This document shows, in pieces, positions 36,265-46,960 of a stretch of 64,000 bases of DNA. The notes under the pieces were generated by a model. The model searched no databases. It was not told the DNA's origin and saw only the letters and a program-made list of their open reading frames with translations. The stretch lies in contig NC_134568.1 in assembly GCF_050947875.1 (NCBI RefSeq), positions 201,553,043 to 201,617,042 on the forward strand, given 5' to 3'. The first letter of the stretch is position 1. The number at the start of each line of letters is the position of its first letter. A program made the translations under genes and the position numbers. The DNA is from Dermacentor variabilis (Eukaryota > Arthropoda > Arachnida > Ixodida > Ixodidae).

Positions 36265-37709
36265 AGGGCCCCTGAAACGGTTCGGACAAATTTTGTAGAC
36301 GCGTAAGGCACAGCTTAAGTAGAACATTCGCACCACAATTTAAGTGAAGCGTTACATGTTAATGGAGCTACAAGCGATTACAAGTTACCCTCCTCCCTAG
36401 CCTTTTCCTCAACTCGTTCGCCGAGCGATCGGGGCTAAGCTCCGCCTTCACTGGTTCTGCGGCACGATGCGACGTCACATCGTCCACTTCCGGTTGTTTT
36501 GGAGCCCGCCACCGCCCGCGCGAAACCTCTCCGCTAGCCGCTCTGCCGTCGACCCCAAGCGAGAGCTATCGAAGCAGTGTGCTTTGCGAGCATTCTGTCG
36601 TAGCGCCGAACGTGTCTCGTATTCCGGTAATCACAGACTAGCTGAAGTTTCGACGGAACGGTGGAGGCATAAACTCAAGCTGATGAAGAAACTTTAGCGT
36701 AGACGTACGTGAGCTGCCTGATCGGTCTCCACGGTCCAATCCCCCCCGTTGGCGCAGAGCTTAACCAGCCAAAGAAAGAGCTAGTATTGCTCTAACCAAG
36801 TGTAAAACATTATAAACATTTACAAAAAGAAAGTGTTAACGATTACACTCCTGCGAAAAATTTACACCAGCAGCAAAGAAGAATACATTTTTTTACTGCC
36901 ACTGTGTGTAGTTGAGCCCTATGCCACCAGGTGGCTGCACCGTGCCGACCATTCACATTTGCGCTTCTGTTCGTTCCCTGAAACGACACGCAAGAGGATG
37001 CGTTTATCCTAATACCGGATTCGCGAAACGCTATTGCGTTAGTAATCTTCCGGTGTAAAGTGACGGCCGCTATCGCGCAAATCCTAGCGCCGATCGGATC
37101 GGCAGTCCGATGCGCTGCAGCCAGTTAGCTCGTCTGCTGGCTTGCAGAGGGACACAATGTCGCAGCTTGACATGTTGGCAGTCGCTACGTTTGCAGTCCA
37201 CAACGCAATAAAGTCGAATCATAGCACTCGCGAAAAGACAGACCGACACTGACGGCGGAGCTCTCGTCAAAGACGGAGCACGTTGTAACACAAGCAGACG
37301 ACACTTGCTGTGTGCCGGAAGTGCTTAAGTGTACTGAAAAATTGTTTTTGTGCATTCTCTTTATGCTACTTTCTTTTTTATAAAAACAAATTAACGAACA
37401 TTCCAACTATTACGAACATCATTTGTTTACCATAAAGTTTGAAAAATTATTGATCACGTGCCCGGGTCAGCCAATCGGATAGCTCGCCCCACTGGCGTGA
37501 TACGGGTGATTTCCGTCATATGGGTAGGGGCGGCTTAAAATTCCGCCGAGCAGTGTGCTGCGATCGGCAGCGATGTGCATTTTTAAAACCTTATAATAAA
37601 TTACACGCTTTACGCGGAGCACTTAGATGTGTCAATTAATGATCAGAAGGACCTACTCTCACGACTCAGTACGTTTGTAGAAAATCGTCAAAATCGTTTA
37701 AGGGTCCCT
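36265..37709. mobile_element. TTAA-type (piggyBac-like) non-autonomous element, 1445 bp
   Basis: The left end AGGGCCCCTGAAACGGTT and the right end, read on the other strand, AGGGACCCTTAAACGATT are imperfect inverted repeats. Similarity continues for about 40 bp (GAC, ATTTT, TA and CGT blocks). TTAA lies at 36261-36264 and 37710-37713. A TTAA duplication with short inverted ends is the piggyBac signature. No transposase frame exists; the longest internal frame is under 80 codons. The 36440-36620 part is CpG-rich. Confidence 0.75.
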
Positions 37710-37993
37710 TTAAAAGCGGTAGATATACATGCACTTAACTTAAAAAAATATGGCAGTGTCATGCAGCTGGACAGAACCAAGGTAATGTTGTATATCGTGG
37801 CTTGGAGAATGTAATACTATTTCTTGTATTTTGCCCAACTACATAATTGGACATAATTAATTAATTAATTTCCCAAATATTACAATCAGGACAAAAATGT
37901 CAATCAGAAAATTGCAGGCCACCATAAAAAAAAAAATCTCGATCCATCTTTCTGTTGCTATATCGTGGAACTTAAGGTTTTTCAGAGCTTTAC

Positions 37994-38927
37994 AGGGCTC
38001 CTCACCAGGCCACATAGCACATTTTGGTTATAGGCAGGAAGTTGTTACGTGCCCTCTAAGGACCGTTCAACCACAATATTTTTTTTCAAACTGGTTCATT
38101 AATAGCCGAGATGGAAATATTTCAGATCCGCGAACCGATGATTTCAGGAGGCGAGTGTCACCGCCAACATAACGCTCTTTCCACTTGCCCCCGTCTAGCC
38201 TCCGCAAGTGAAATTCCTTCCCTACGTTCTCCCATACCGGAGCTGGAGAATTGGGCGACGGATACGGCACCCCGCCCTCTCTCTCTCTCTCTTTTTTTTT
38301 TTTTTGCTATTTTGCTACGCAGCCCACTTCTATTGACGGTCTCTCGCGCGAACTGTTGTGTTTGTCTCGTTTCGCGCAGCGCACGAATTTGAGCGCTGTG
38401 CACGAGAACAGCTGACTAGCGGTATAACTCAGTGCTACGCGAACACTGAGGCAGAGGTGAGCGGATAACAGAGCATGATCCTCACCCCCCCCCCCCCCCC
38501 CCGCTGGAATACGATAGAAAATTAGATAGTTTCGCTCTCAGCGCGTGCCACTGCACGACATGGGTACAAGCAGACGAAACGGAAGAACATCTCTGTTGCT
38601 ACGGTACGAAGTAAAACAGAGTACGAACGAAGTAAAACATACACTCGGTTTGTAGGTTGTATTATTTCTTTAAACTTTAGTTCGCCTATTAAAGCAGCAC
38701 ATCAAACAAATAACTACTGTTGCCTTGAATAATTCTCAAAGTCACGTGCCACTATGAGCGACGTCACAGCACTTCCATGTACGTGGTCGCACGAGCGGCG
38801 TTTGGTTTGAAATGTAAGCTCGTTCCGCGGCACGCAGGGACATAATACATAGCCGACACAATCGTTAGCGCGCATTGTATACATTGAGCTTGTCAGCTAA
38901 AAATCGCCAGACCTGGTGAGGGGGCCT
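37994..38927. mobile_element. Second TTAA-type element, 934 bp
   Basis: The left end AGGGCTCCTCACCAGGCC and the right end, read on the other strand, AGGCCCCCTCACCAGGTC form imperfect inverted repeats. The right flank is TTAA (38928-38931) and the left flank is TTAC (37990-37993), one base away from a duplication. It contains a CT and T run at 38277-38305 and a C run at 38485-38502. No coding frame of note. Confidence 0.6.
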
Positions 38928-38931
38928 TTAA

Positions 38932-39351
38932 AGAAAATTCGCAAAGCATGAAAAAAGTTCGGGGCTTGGAAAAACCGTTATGTAGCACGTATTGAGCAAC
39001 AGAAAGATGGATCGGGAATTTTTTTCATATCTTCGGGTCAACAGTGTCGCGCCGCCGCCGTCAATATCGCACATCTGGAATGTGGACAGGTTCATTCGCT
39101 TGCATTTGAATAAAATGAGCGACAATTATACCTCGTTAACTCATTTGTGCAACAAACTACCTAAGGATGCGAAATGTGTCTCAGCTTCTGTATTCTTTCA
39201 TTATGCCAGAGAAGTGGTAGTTCTAGATCTATCTGCGCCTCCTGTCGTGCGTAAGATAGTTCAACTGCTATAGAAACTTACAGTTTACCTTAAAGAAGCA
39301 TGACAACTGAAAGTGGACCGTGTCGCCCATGCTACTCGTTACGTGCACACA
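38932..39351. other. Unannotated DNA
   Basis: A plus-strand frame at 38992-39273 of 93 codons has an ordinary amino-acid mix but no family I recognise. A transposon fragment or a chance frame are both possible. Confidence 0.4.
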
Positions 39352-39406
39352 CAGCGACGTTAGAGCAGGCACGCACAGGCCGGCAACAGGAGATCGAGCA
39401 GCGACG
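39352..39406. repeat. Direct repeat, copy 1
   Basis: CAGCGACGTTAGAGCAGGC through GAGCAGCGAC matches 40003-40056 at about 80% identity in the same orientation. The pair brackets the inverted-repeat element at 39502-39964. Confidence 0.7.
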
Positions 39407-39501
39407 AACCGACAATGTCAACTCAGAATTTATCTTAAATAGGCAATAGAATCACAACAAGAAGAGGACTGGATAGCCCAGAGCGTACAGTTTCCCACAA
39501 T

Positions 39502-39964
39502 AATTACTAGAGGGAACTGGCACTGCGATCATTCAGCCACACTGAGAATGATGACTTGTCTGATCTTCGTGCTTGCGGCTTCAGACGCTGCTATATCTGC
39601 GTTCATTGGCCTTAATTTCAAAGCGATCTACACTTCTTTTTTCTAATGCAGAAGGCAATAAGACTCTTCGAACACGCATAATCGCCGCTAATTGCAGCGG
39701 TTCCGCTTGTCCATGGCGTAATAGTTACAATACCGGGCTTCTGAGCTAGAAGTCCTGTGTTCGAATCCTGCCGACGGACAGTAACGTTTATTTAACTAGT
39801 TATAACGCACAGAACTCTCTTGAAAATGATCCGTTGAGAACGTCACTAAGCCGTTCGAAGCCAGAAGGACGACGTTTAGGCAAACCAATGTACTACTCAC
39901 GCTGGCGGAAGCGCCCTGCTTGCAGCCCCCGCAGACACTAGCGCCACAGTCCCCTCTGGTAATT
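39502..39964. mobile_element. Inverted-repeat element (MITE-like), 463 bp
   Basis: The left end AATTACTAGAGGGAACTGG and the right end, read on the other strand, AATTACCAGAGGGGACTGTG are imperfect inverted repeats. Related sequence, AATTCTAGAGGGAAATTTGG, occurs at 61622. A tRNA-like SINE lies inside. The duplication at its borders is unclear. Confidence 0.55.
39712..39800 (+). repeat. tRNA-derived SINE
   Basis: An A-box-like TGGCGTAATAGTTACAATAC is followed by CCGGGCTTCTGAGCTAGAAG and a good B box, GTGTTCGAATCCTGCC, then a T-rich tail. The layout matches a tRNA-headed SINE. The first stem does not pair well enough for a working tRNA gene. Confidence 0.6.
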
Positions 39965-40002
39965 GCATGAAAGTCATAGGGAGCTCCTCCTCACGACGTC
40001 GA

Positions 40003-40056
40003 CAGTGACGTTAGAGCAAGCATGCACAGCTCGGAAACCGGAGTGCGAGCAGCGAC
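40003..40056. repeat. Direct repeat, copy 2
   Basis: Second copy of the 39352-39406 repeat, in the same orientation, about 600 bp away. The pair could be remnants of terminal direct repeats or of a segmental duplication. Confidence 0.7.
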
Positions 40057-40249
40057 ATCTCGGGACAACGTGCCCATCTACAACAAGTTCAAAACGTTAT
40101 TGGGCCAAACAATTGTTCATGACAACAGACAAACATAAATAAGAAAATGAAATAAGATGACAGAATAAACATTATTTTACAATAAAATGTCAACTTTTAC
40201 TCAGAACATTGACGCCGCAGGAGATAAATAGTGAACGGTGCTCAATTTG
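40057..40249. other. Unannotated AT-rich spacer
   Basis: AT-rich DNA between the direct repeat and the PLE-end foldback. Nothing recognised. Confidence 0.5.
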
Positions 40250-40367
40250 CATTATTACTGGCAGCGCGCACATCAAACACGGACGAAGAAGAGAGACGCG
40301 ACACCAGCGCTCGTGTTACGTCTCTCCTCTTCGTCCGGGTTTTATGTGCGCGCTGCCAGTAATAATA
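40250..40367. mobile_element. Foldback made of two Penelope-like ends
   Basis: The 49-bp arms at 40250-40298 and 40319-40367 are inverted copies with few mismatches; both carry ATTATTACTGGCAGCGCGCA and a CGGACGAAGA-type block. The 20-bp centre contains ACACCAGCGCTCGTGT. The GGACGAAG plus ACACGAGCGC motif pair also occurs at the PLE end at 1960-2010, so this looks like two PLE termini head to head with no coding part. Confidence 0.65.
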
Positions 40368-42161
40368 ATGCAGATGTACGGACTCGCCCAGCCAGCTACC
40401 GTACTACGGTCCTCGATGGCAATAAGAGTGCTGCACGTGTCGTTTAAAGACAGCTTCGCAAGCTGTTGTAGCATCCGCGCTGTTGACGTCACCAGCAGCA
40501 AGCACATAGTGCTCAGAGTACACTAATCGTAGGTATTAGGGTCCAAATCGTGAGTGTGAACAACAATCCTTAAAATTAATTTGCGAAAATATCGGAGAAG
40601 CTTCAGTCGTGCCATTTAGTGCGCTCGACCAATGTGCTCCGGAGAATGCACGATGCAAGCTTCCCTCAGATCCGTACACCTCAATAAGTCACCGGAGTTG
40701 TCGATTAAATACGTCAAACTCCCGTCGCTTTTGCATACGTCGAGCATGGACTCAATGTTAACAGATCATTATTCCGCGTAACAGAAGAGCTACAGAAGAC
40801 TTCCAGTCTGCGAATAATTTGCGAACCTACAGAAAGGTGGATAACGTGACCACTTGTTGGCGAGGTGAGCGACCATGCCGACAACGAGCACCTAGGCGTT
40901 ATCTCCGCATGGTTACTCGAAGCTGCCAGTAATGGAGTAAAAAGGTGGCATAACAGCCGCGTAAACGCTAGTCCGTATCATACAGGGTCGAAAAATCAAG
41001 TGCAATTAAAACGCGCCGAGTAATGCTGAAAACGGCTGTTGAAAACTAGTTCGGATAGAAGACTCGTCAGCAATCTTACTTCCCGATCTCGTCATGGAAC
41101 AAAGCTAGCTGCGTGTTCTTGTAGCGCATCACGTTAATGCAGTACGCGGGGCCGGCAGGAAAGACCAATGCACCGCACCTCTACATTAGCATGCGCTAAT
41201 ACCACTCCGAAGGCCGCAAAGAAGGACGCGCGTTATCATACGCCTTGCGAAGACAAAGGGGAGAGCGTGAGCGAAGGCTTCATTTTAAATGCGTCCGCCG
41301 TTTACCTTGGCGTGAGGAGGGCATTGCAATGCGTGCGTGCGCGCGCACATACACCGACTAGTGGCTCTACGCGAACGAGAGCAGCAAGCAGAGGACGCGC
41401 TCCGGCGCTGCCGGCGGAAGGCGGGTTCCGCAAGGATTCTGCGCCAGCATACATGCAAGGGCCGCTCGACATGCACGCTGCTCCGTTATGCACTCTCCTG
41501 CTCGCGGTTCACGTGCGAGCTTGAATATCTGTCGAACCAGGCAGCTACCAAAAGAAGCCACGTTTAGGGCATGCCGAGACACGCGCACGACACACCCCGC
41601 AGCTGCTAATAGGTCCGCGCCTTCAAAAGAACACGCGACGATGTGGTTTCGCGTAGTCCCCGAGACGTGCTTCAGCGCGGAAAGCGAACGCATTTGAAGG
41701 CACAGCATTAGTGCTCCGATCCTCTCGATCGGCACGGAGGAAGACGAAATGAAGAGCACGGTTTTAGCGAGAACATGGGCCACAAGCATGACGCAATGCG
41801 CCAGGAGGAACACGGCAGCGGAGGCATGCCTGTCTGGCGTTCCATGTGAGGGAAAGGGGGAGAGAAACATATCTATCTTCAGGTCAGCGACCCACTTCTC
41901 TTTTTCCTCGCCTCACCTTCTTTCGGCCGTTTCTTTCTTCCTCCCCGGTGCTGTGTACCCTGCCTCGCAAGGAGGGCCCCAGGCGTGGGAAGGACAGGTG
42001 CATGCGTGCGTGCGTTCCCGCGCGGGTTGACTGAAGGGGGGGGGGGGGGGGGAATGATATTCTTGGTACCGGTACAAGGAATCGGCCACCTCCCTATCGA
42101 CGGCGACGCGACGTAGCGTTCGAAAACGAAGCGGGCGAATTGCGAAAGCGCAATTTCTTAC
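40368..42161. other. Unannotated DNA downstream (minus sense) of the exon
   Basis: If the 42.2-kb exon is real, this is intron. Minus-strand frames such as 41367-41870 (167 codons) have no recognisable domain. A G run lies at 42038-42053. Confidence 0.45.
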
Positions 42162-42242
42162 CTGGTCCAGGTATGACTGAGTGGCGGCGCTCTCTTGACC
42201 CTGGTCTTGCATGTTGAGAGACAAGTCGAAGTTATCCATCGC
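42162..42242 (-). CDS. 81-bp coding exon of an unidentified gene
   Basis: On the minus strand a pyrimidine-rich tract ending TTTGTCTTGCGCAG is followed by 81 bp and then the donor GTAAGA. The exon is GCG, then ATG at 42239-42237, then 25 further codons. The peptide is MDNFDLSLNMQDQGQE followed by SAATQSYLDQ. Both borders are in phase 0. The ATG has purines at -3 and +4 (GCGATGG), so it could be the first coding exon joined to a 5'-UTR exon. It could also be an internal 27-codon symmetric exon (27 codons, A before the M). I do not recognise the protein. It is acidic and Gln/Asp/Ser-rich with no hydrophobic segment, so it suits a cytosolic or nuclear N-terminus. Neighbouring exons were not found; introns here would be long. 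The CpG-rich block at 42950-43530, upstream on the same strand, could hold the promoter. Confidence 0.55.
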
Positions 42243-43694
42243 CTGCGCAAGACAAAGAAAGAAGACGAACCAGTTAAGAGGACGGAATGCCGTCCCGGCC
42301 GGCGATCGAGATTGATCAGCGCGCTGCCCGGCGGATGGGCGCGTCCACAAAAGCGGCACAAGGACAGCAGCGGAGCACTGACGAGTCACGACGTCGCGGC
42401 ACGCAATTTTAAGGACACAGTGGGGTCGCTGCACTAGTTGCCTGTCCACGTCACCCGCCGATATCCCACATTCACCACAGTGCGTAATGTTGCTCAAAGA
42501 ATAAACATACTCAATTAACGAGGCCCCACACGGCATCAATTCTAACGTATGTAAGAAACAGTCAATAGTAACTTCTCGCAATCTTAGCAAAAGCTTCCTA
42601 CTCTCATGCAAAAGTGACCACTAGAACACCTCTGACAAAACATGTTGTGAGACAAACAGCACATTGCGCGGTTAAACTACGGCGCACACTTCGCCGGTTT
42701 CAGAGTCACGTATTTCAATAAGTCAGCATGCTCAGTCGAAAGTGCATGATGCATCACAAACAAGCATTAGTGGCGCTATTACCCCAGGAGCCAAGCACGT
42801 AGGAAACGCTTGTAATTTGGCGTGAAAACACAGTTTAACCCCATTTCCGCAGCTTCACGGCTCCACGTCCCTCTGAAAAGCGTTTTCCGAGACCATCAAC
42901 CTTTACTTTTAACATGAAGCTCTTCTCTACTTGGTCGTATAGATCAGCATCGGCAGAGATGGACACAAGGGAGCACCAACATGACCTAGCGAAGGTGCGC
43001 AGCGGCGGCAGCTCGGTGTTCGCGCCGTGAACGGAGCGCGGGAAAAACTGGCACGCGGTCGCGATTCCAGGATCCGGGGAATCGAGAAATGAGGAAACAG
43101 TCGGCGTGAAAACGGAAAAATGTAGGGCGGCCCGTTCTTTTCGTCGGGCAAGGAAGGAGGAGAGCCCGCAAATAATAATCATCCTCATAAAGAGCGAGGA
43201 GGGAAACGAGGCCAGAACGGAGAAACTACGGCCGCAGCGCTGCCCATTGTGCGCCATAAGCGCCAGAGTGAACGAGCAACGGCACGTCCAGAGCGACACG
43301 CTCGGCTGAACGACAACATCATCAATCTGGGCTTCTTTTGTTTCCGAGACTTTGCTTTGTTCTCGGTCGAGCCGCGCGGTAGAGCAGGACGACGCAAGCT
43401 GCACCCGCAAACGAGACGCGCTCGTTTTCGCTGGCGCAATGGCCGCACCGACAAGCAGCCATCGCGCCACGGCTCGTGCAACAGGTTCGCCGGCGTGTCC
43501 CCCGCGCGCACACCGCCGCTAAGCTTTCCGTCCGTGTGAGCTGTATGCGATTGGATATCGACACGACTAACCCCACCGCTTCGTGCTTAGGAACGACCTG
43601 TCGCTGCGTACAAACACTGTTGCGAAAACGCGGTCCGGTCCCCCCACACGCAGTTTTCCCGACGATCGGAGCGACAAATGTGGCTTCGCTTGGC
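42243..43694. other. CpG-rich block, possible promoter region
   Basis: 42950-43530 is GC- and CpG-rich. A minus-strand frame of 211 codons (42835-43470) lacks any domain. Its place just upstream of the exon makes a first (5'-UTR) exon or promoter plausible. No TATA box or donor could be chosen with confidence. Confidence 0.35.
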
Positions 43695-43900
43695 ATCGTA
43701 AATAAGGTAATTGGTTACAAACTTGATTAGTGAATTTTTGTTAATTAGGCGATTGTGCATCTTTTTTCTGTGTGTGTGCAAGCAATGTCCGCCTCTTCGA
43801 GTAAACCAGCTCACGCACTAGAATTGTGCTATCTGTCACAGGCAATCTAAATTTTTTTTTTTTTTTTGCAAGCGTTCGCTGAAACACTCAGTATATACGA
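43695..43900. mobile_element. Single arm of the foldback family
   Basis: TTTGTTAATTAGG, GTCCGCCTCTTCGAGTAAAC, CAGCTCACGCACTAGAATTG, GTGCTATCTG and then a run of about 18 T follow the same order as the right arms at 31.7-31.8 kb and 54.8-54.95 kb. The opposite arm is absent. Confidence 0.6.
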
Positions 43901-46522
43901 TACGAAGCGTGACAAGGTGATTTTTTCCCTTTCTAGATTAATAAAAATATGCTACTTCAGTTACTGTAAAACCTCTCACGCGTCATCAAAATCATCATAG
44001 CATATGCTTCTAGAAATTGCTGGCTAGCTTTCAAGTGGCTGCACATAGCTCGCGAGACATCCGAGAGCGGCCTGGCCTGGAACATTCAAAACAGCCTTAG
44101 AGCCGCACGATCCAGCTGCCGGTTTGTCACTGTGGGCGCATTAGCAACCACGAGGTCATGCAATTGGAGAATGACAGGTGCCCAGTGACGTATACGGGGA
44201 GGCGCCAGCGTCTCCGGTGCCCTGCCTTACTTGCGAAAGACGCGCACGCATTAGGTGGGCCAAAAGGAGTAGTATTTCCCACGGCGGACAAAAACATGCG
44301 CTTCATGAAGCGCGCGGTTCCCTCGGCGGCGCAGTTTCTCCGCCGCCGAGGAAACCCGGTCCGATATGGAACGGGACAATGAAGCCCCTCTCCGAGTAGG
44401 GCATCGCGGCCCGATTCAGTGCCTGAAGAGATGCCGCGCGGCGAAGGAGCTTGTTTCGCAGCAACAACAAAGCGCTGAACAGGGGAACAAACAGGACACA
44501 GACATGATAATCCGAAGCCTTCCAGTTAATAAGGCGAACTATATGATACGCTTATCTGGACAAGGTTACGCTGACGAAAATAATAATAAATATATAGTAA
44601 TAACTGACGATGATGGTCATCAAGAAGCGACGCCTGAACATTGGGAGATCGACACCGCAGCGGAGGGCTTTATACTGATTCTGAGTGACCTAATGCAAAT
44701 CTCTATCTTAGGTGCCCTAAATCTCAGCACAGTACAACTTAAGTTAACTTGAAGGGACCGGAAGAAAGTTTCCCCAATCGAGAGTTCATTCGTGTGAAAC
44801 GCGAACATATCAGCGCACTGCCGGCGCACGGCGACTTTGCCATTGCTCTTTCTAGCGATTTTCGATCAAGTGGTATTTCAACGCAAGCGAGCACTGACCG
44901 AATGCTGCGGCGAAGAGGGTTGCCCAAGCTCACTGCAGTGCGTTTTATCACACCATCCATAAACAGTAGATAAATAACCCGCCAGTGGCTTACTAAAGAC
45001 GCAGCGCGTGGCTGCAGGAGCAAAAATATGTACTTCAGTTGCCTTGTGCTAAACTGGCGCTAACTTTGGTTCCGCTATTTGTAAAGTTCTCTGCTCATCT
45101 TTTACCTGTGGCGTTAACGCCCCTGCCGCGTTACAATTAGCGCGCGCGGTGCACGTGCAAGGAGTATTTGCTCGTGACGGTATATATGGTAAAGCGGTAA
45201 CGCTATGCTAAAACGTTCCTACAGCGATCGAACGATAAAAAAGAAGGGGGGGAGGAGAAATAAAGAAGAAAGAAAAAGCAGAACCACGTACGAAAAAAAA
45301 GAAAAAGAAGAGAAAAAGACAAGCGCTCACGTTCAATATTCTATAGCCAGGCCGAAACACCAACATCGTGTTTCCTTCTCCTTTCCCGTCGAATTTATTT
45401 CTGCGTAGCTTTTTTTTTTCCTTCTTTTTTTTGAGCCAAATTCTTTCGGATACGACCAACAAACAACAGGTGCTAAAGCGTGGAGAGATTTAGCCGAACG
45501 TCCGTGATATCGGAGACGGAGAAGAAAACAGCAGAGATCATGGTGCCGATGTCATATGACACTGTATTCAGCTATGGCAACTCTTGGTGAGATAAATTGT
45601 AATGCTTATCTGCTGCCTTTTTGCTGGCGACAGGTGCGCTCGACAGATGGGACGCATCTGCCGAAGAAGCGGCGTTGCACGAGTGAGCGTCGTTCAACAT
45701 GAGCCAAAACAATTAAGGCAATCTCTGCGTTTCTCTGCGATAAACTCTAAGAAAAATCCCGGGGAAAACGGGAGTAACTGGACAGTTAGTATTAAAAAGG
45801 GCGCTTTCGTCCCTCAAGGGAATAACTATATGAATGTGTGTGCCGTGCACAAATTTCGGAGAGTAAGCGCTTAGTCCTTGGTCGGAAAGTGAGCAACGGG
45901 AGGACGAACGACAACAGTTACTCCCCATTCACTCCGCTGTTTTCGTCCGTGTCGTGGAATGATGCGGCGAAAACGGTAGCATGCTATAAATCGTGAATAG
46001 TTCGAACTTTGTGCACTGTCTATTGAACTACATGCAAAGCAGCACTTTGCCTCTTCGTGAGAAAATTGCGTGAAATTTAAAAGCTGGAATGTGAAGAGCC
46101 ATGCCCTTCGTGCGCACACCACAAGTGAGCGATACACATTAAACGCGCAAGTCACTGATATAGTGCTAGATTTTCTTGGTCACTAGTACCTAAGTTCCTT
46201 CCATTCCTTGGAGATGACGAACTTAACTGAAGCGACGTGTAGCTCAAGCAGGGCACGCTAAGCGACAGAGAAATCGGCCTTCTCTGTCGTCTTGCGTACC
46301 CCCCGTTTGAGCTCGCTGCACGCATACATAGTGTAGTGCCTCAGTTTAAATCACCCTAAGAATACTCGGGCAGATTTGTTTTTTCGCAGTTGCTTATGGT
46401 TCCAAAGAAACTCAACGTTAGACTCTACCCACATAGCATGCATAAGATGCCGTGTCGTTTTTATATTGCCGCACCTGCGTTCCGATCCTTAACCCTGTCA
46501 TAATATCCTGTCCTGTCAACCG
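43901..46522. other. Unannotated 2.6-kb stretch
   Basis: A hairpin with arms of about 16 bp (GGTTCCCTCGGCGGCG and near-complement) lies at 44306-44348. An A/G-rich tract lies at 45236-45320. No gene seen. Confidence 0.45.
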
Positions 46523-46690
46523 ACCTGCCGTGGTTTAGAGCGTGTAGTTCTGTCCGCTCTGTAATATACCTTCAGTTATGTTTTCCATGTAATAAAGAAA
46601 AAAAGAAACCTGCCGTGGTGAAGTCGTTTGAGTACCCGACTTGTGAGCGCGAGGACGTGAGTTGGAATCCTACGTTCGGGTAACTTTCTT
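46523..46690 (+). repeat. tRNA-like SINE heads in tandem (probable)
   Basis: CCTGCCGTGGT begins two units, at about 46523 and about 46612. The second continues through GAGTACCCGACTTGTGAGCG to a B-box-like GTGAGTTGGAATCCTACG; the first breaks off after about 40 bp. The arrangement suggests two related SINE insertions or a dimer. Confidence 0.45.
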
Positions 46691-46739
46691 TCTCCAGCTC
46701 AGTAATTTTTTACCAAGGTATAAATACCTAATTTCATTA

Positions 46740-46960
46740 GTTCCACCTTTGCGGAGCATTGGAGAGAATGCCCGTTACTCCCTTGAGGAGCATCGGAGAA
46801 GGGTGTCTGTTAGTCCTCGAAGGAGTAACCGCATGGGGCGTAACAGGGGAGAACACCCTTAGGGTGTCCGTCATATATATAACACCCAAAGGGCGTGAGT
46901 TACACACACACTTACACCCTTTTTCACTTTTTAGGGTGTAAATTATCTTACAGTGTAAGC
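46740..46960. repeat. Internally repetitive segment with GGGTGT motifs
   Basis: Imperfect repeats of GGAGCAT-GGAGA, GTTACTCC/GGAGTAAC and GGGTGT/ACACCC alternate in both orientations. It ends in AGGGTGTAAATTATCTTACA. It may be a decayed MITE, but the borders are not clear. Confidence 0.35.

Noticed and set aside
39712..39800. Functional tRNA gene
   Set aside because: Good B box, but the acceptor stem does not pair and a T-rich SINE tail follows.
41367..41870. 167-codon minus-strand frame as the next exon of the 42.2-kb gene
   Set aside because: No convincing acceptor in phase 0, no domain, and overlapping frames on the other strand.
42835..43470. 211-codon minus-strand frame near the exon
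   Set aside because: The CpG-rich block explains the lack of stops, a competing plus-strand frame exists, and no family is recognisable.
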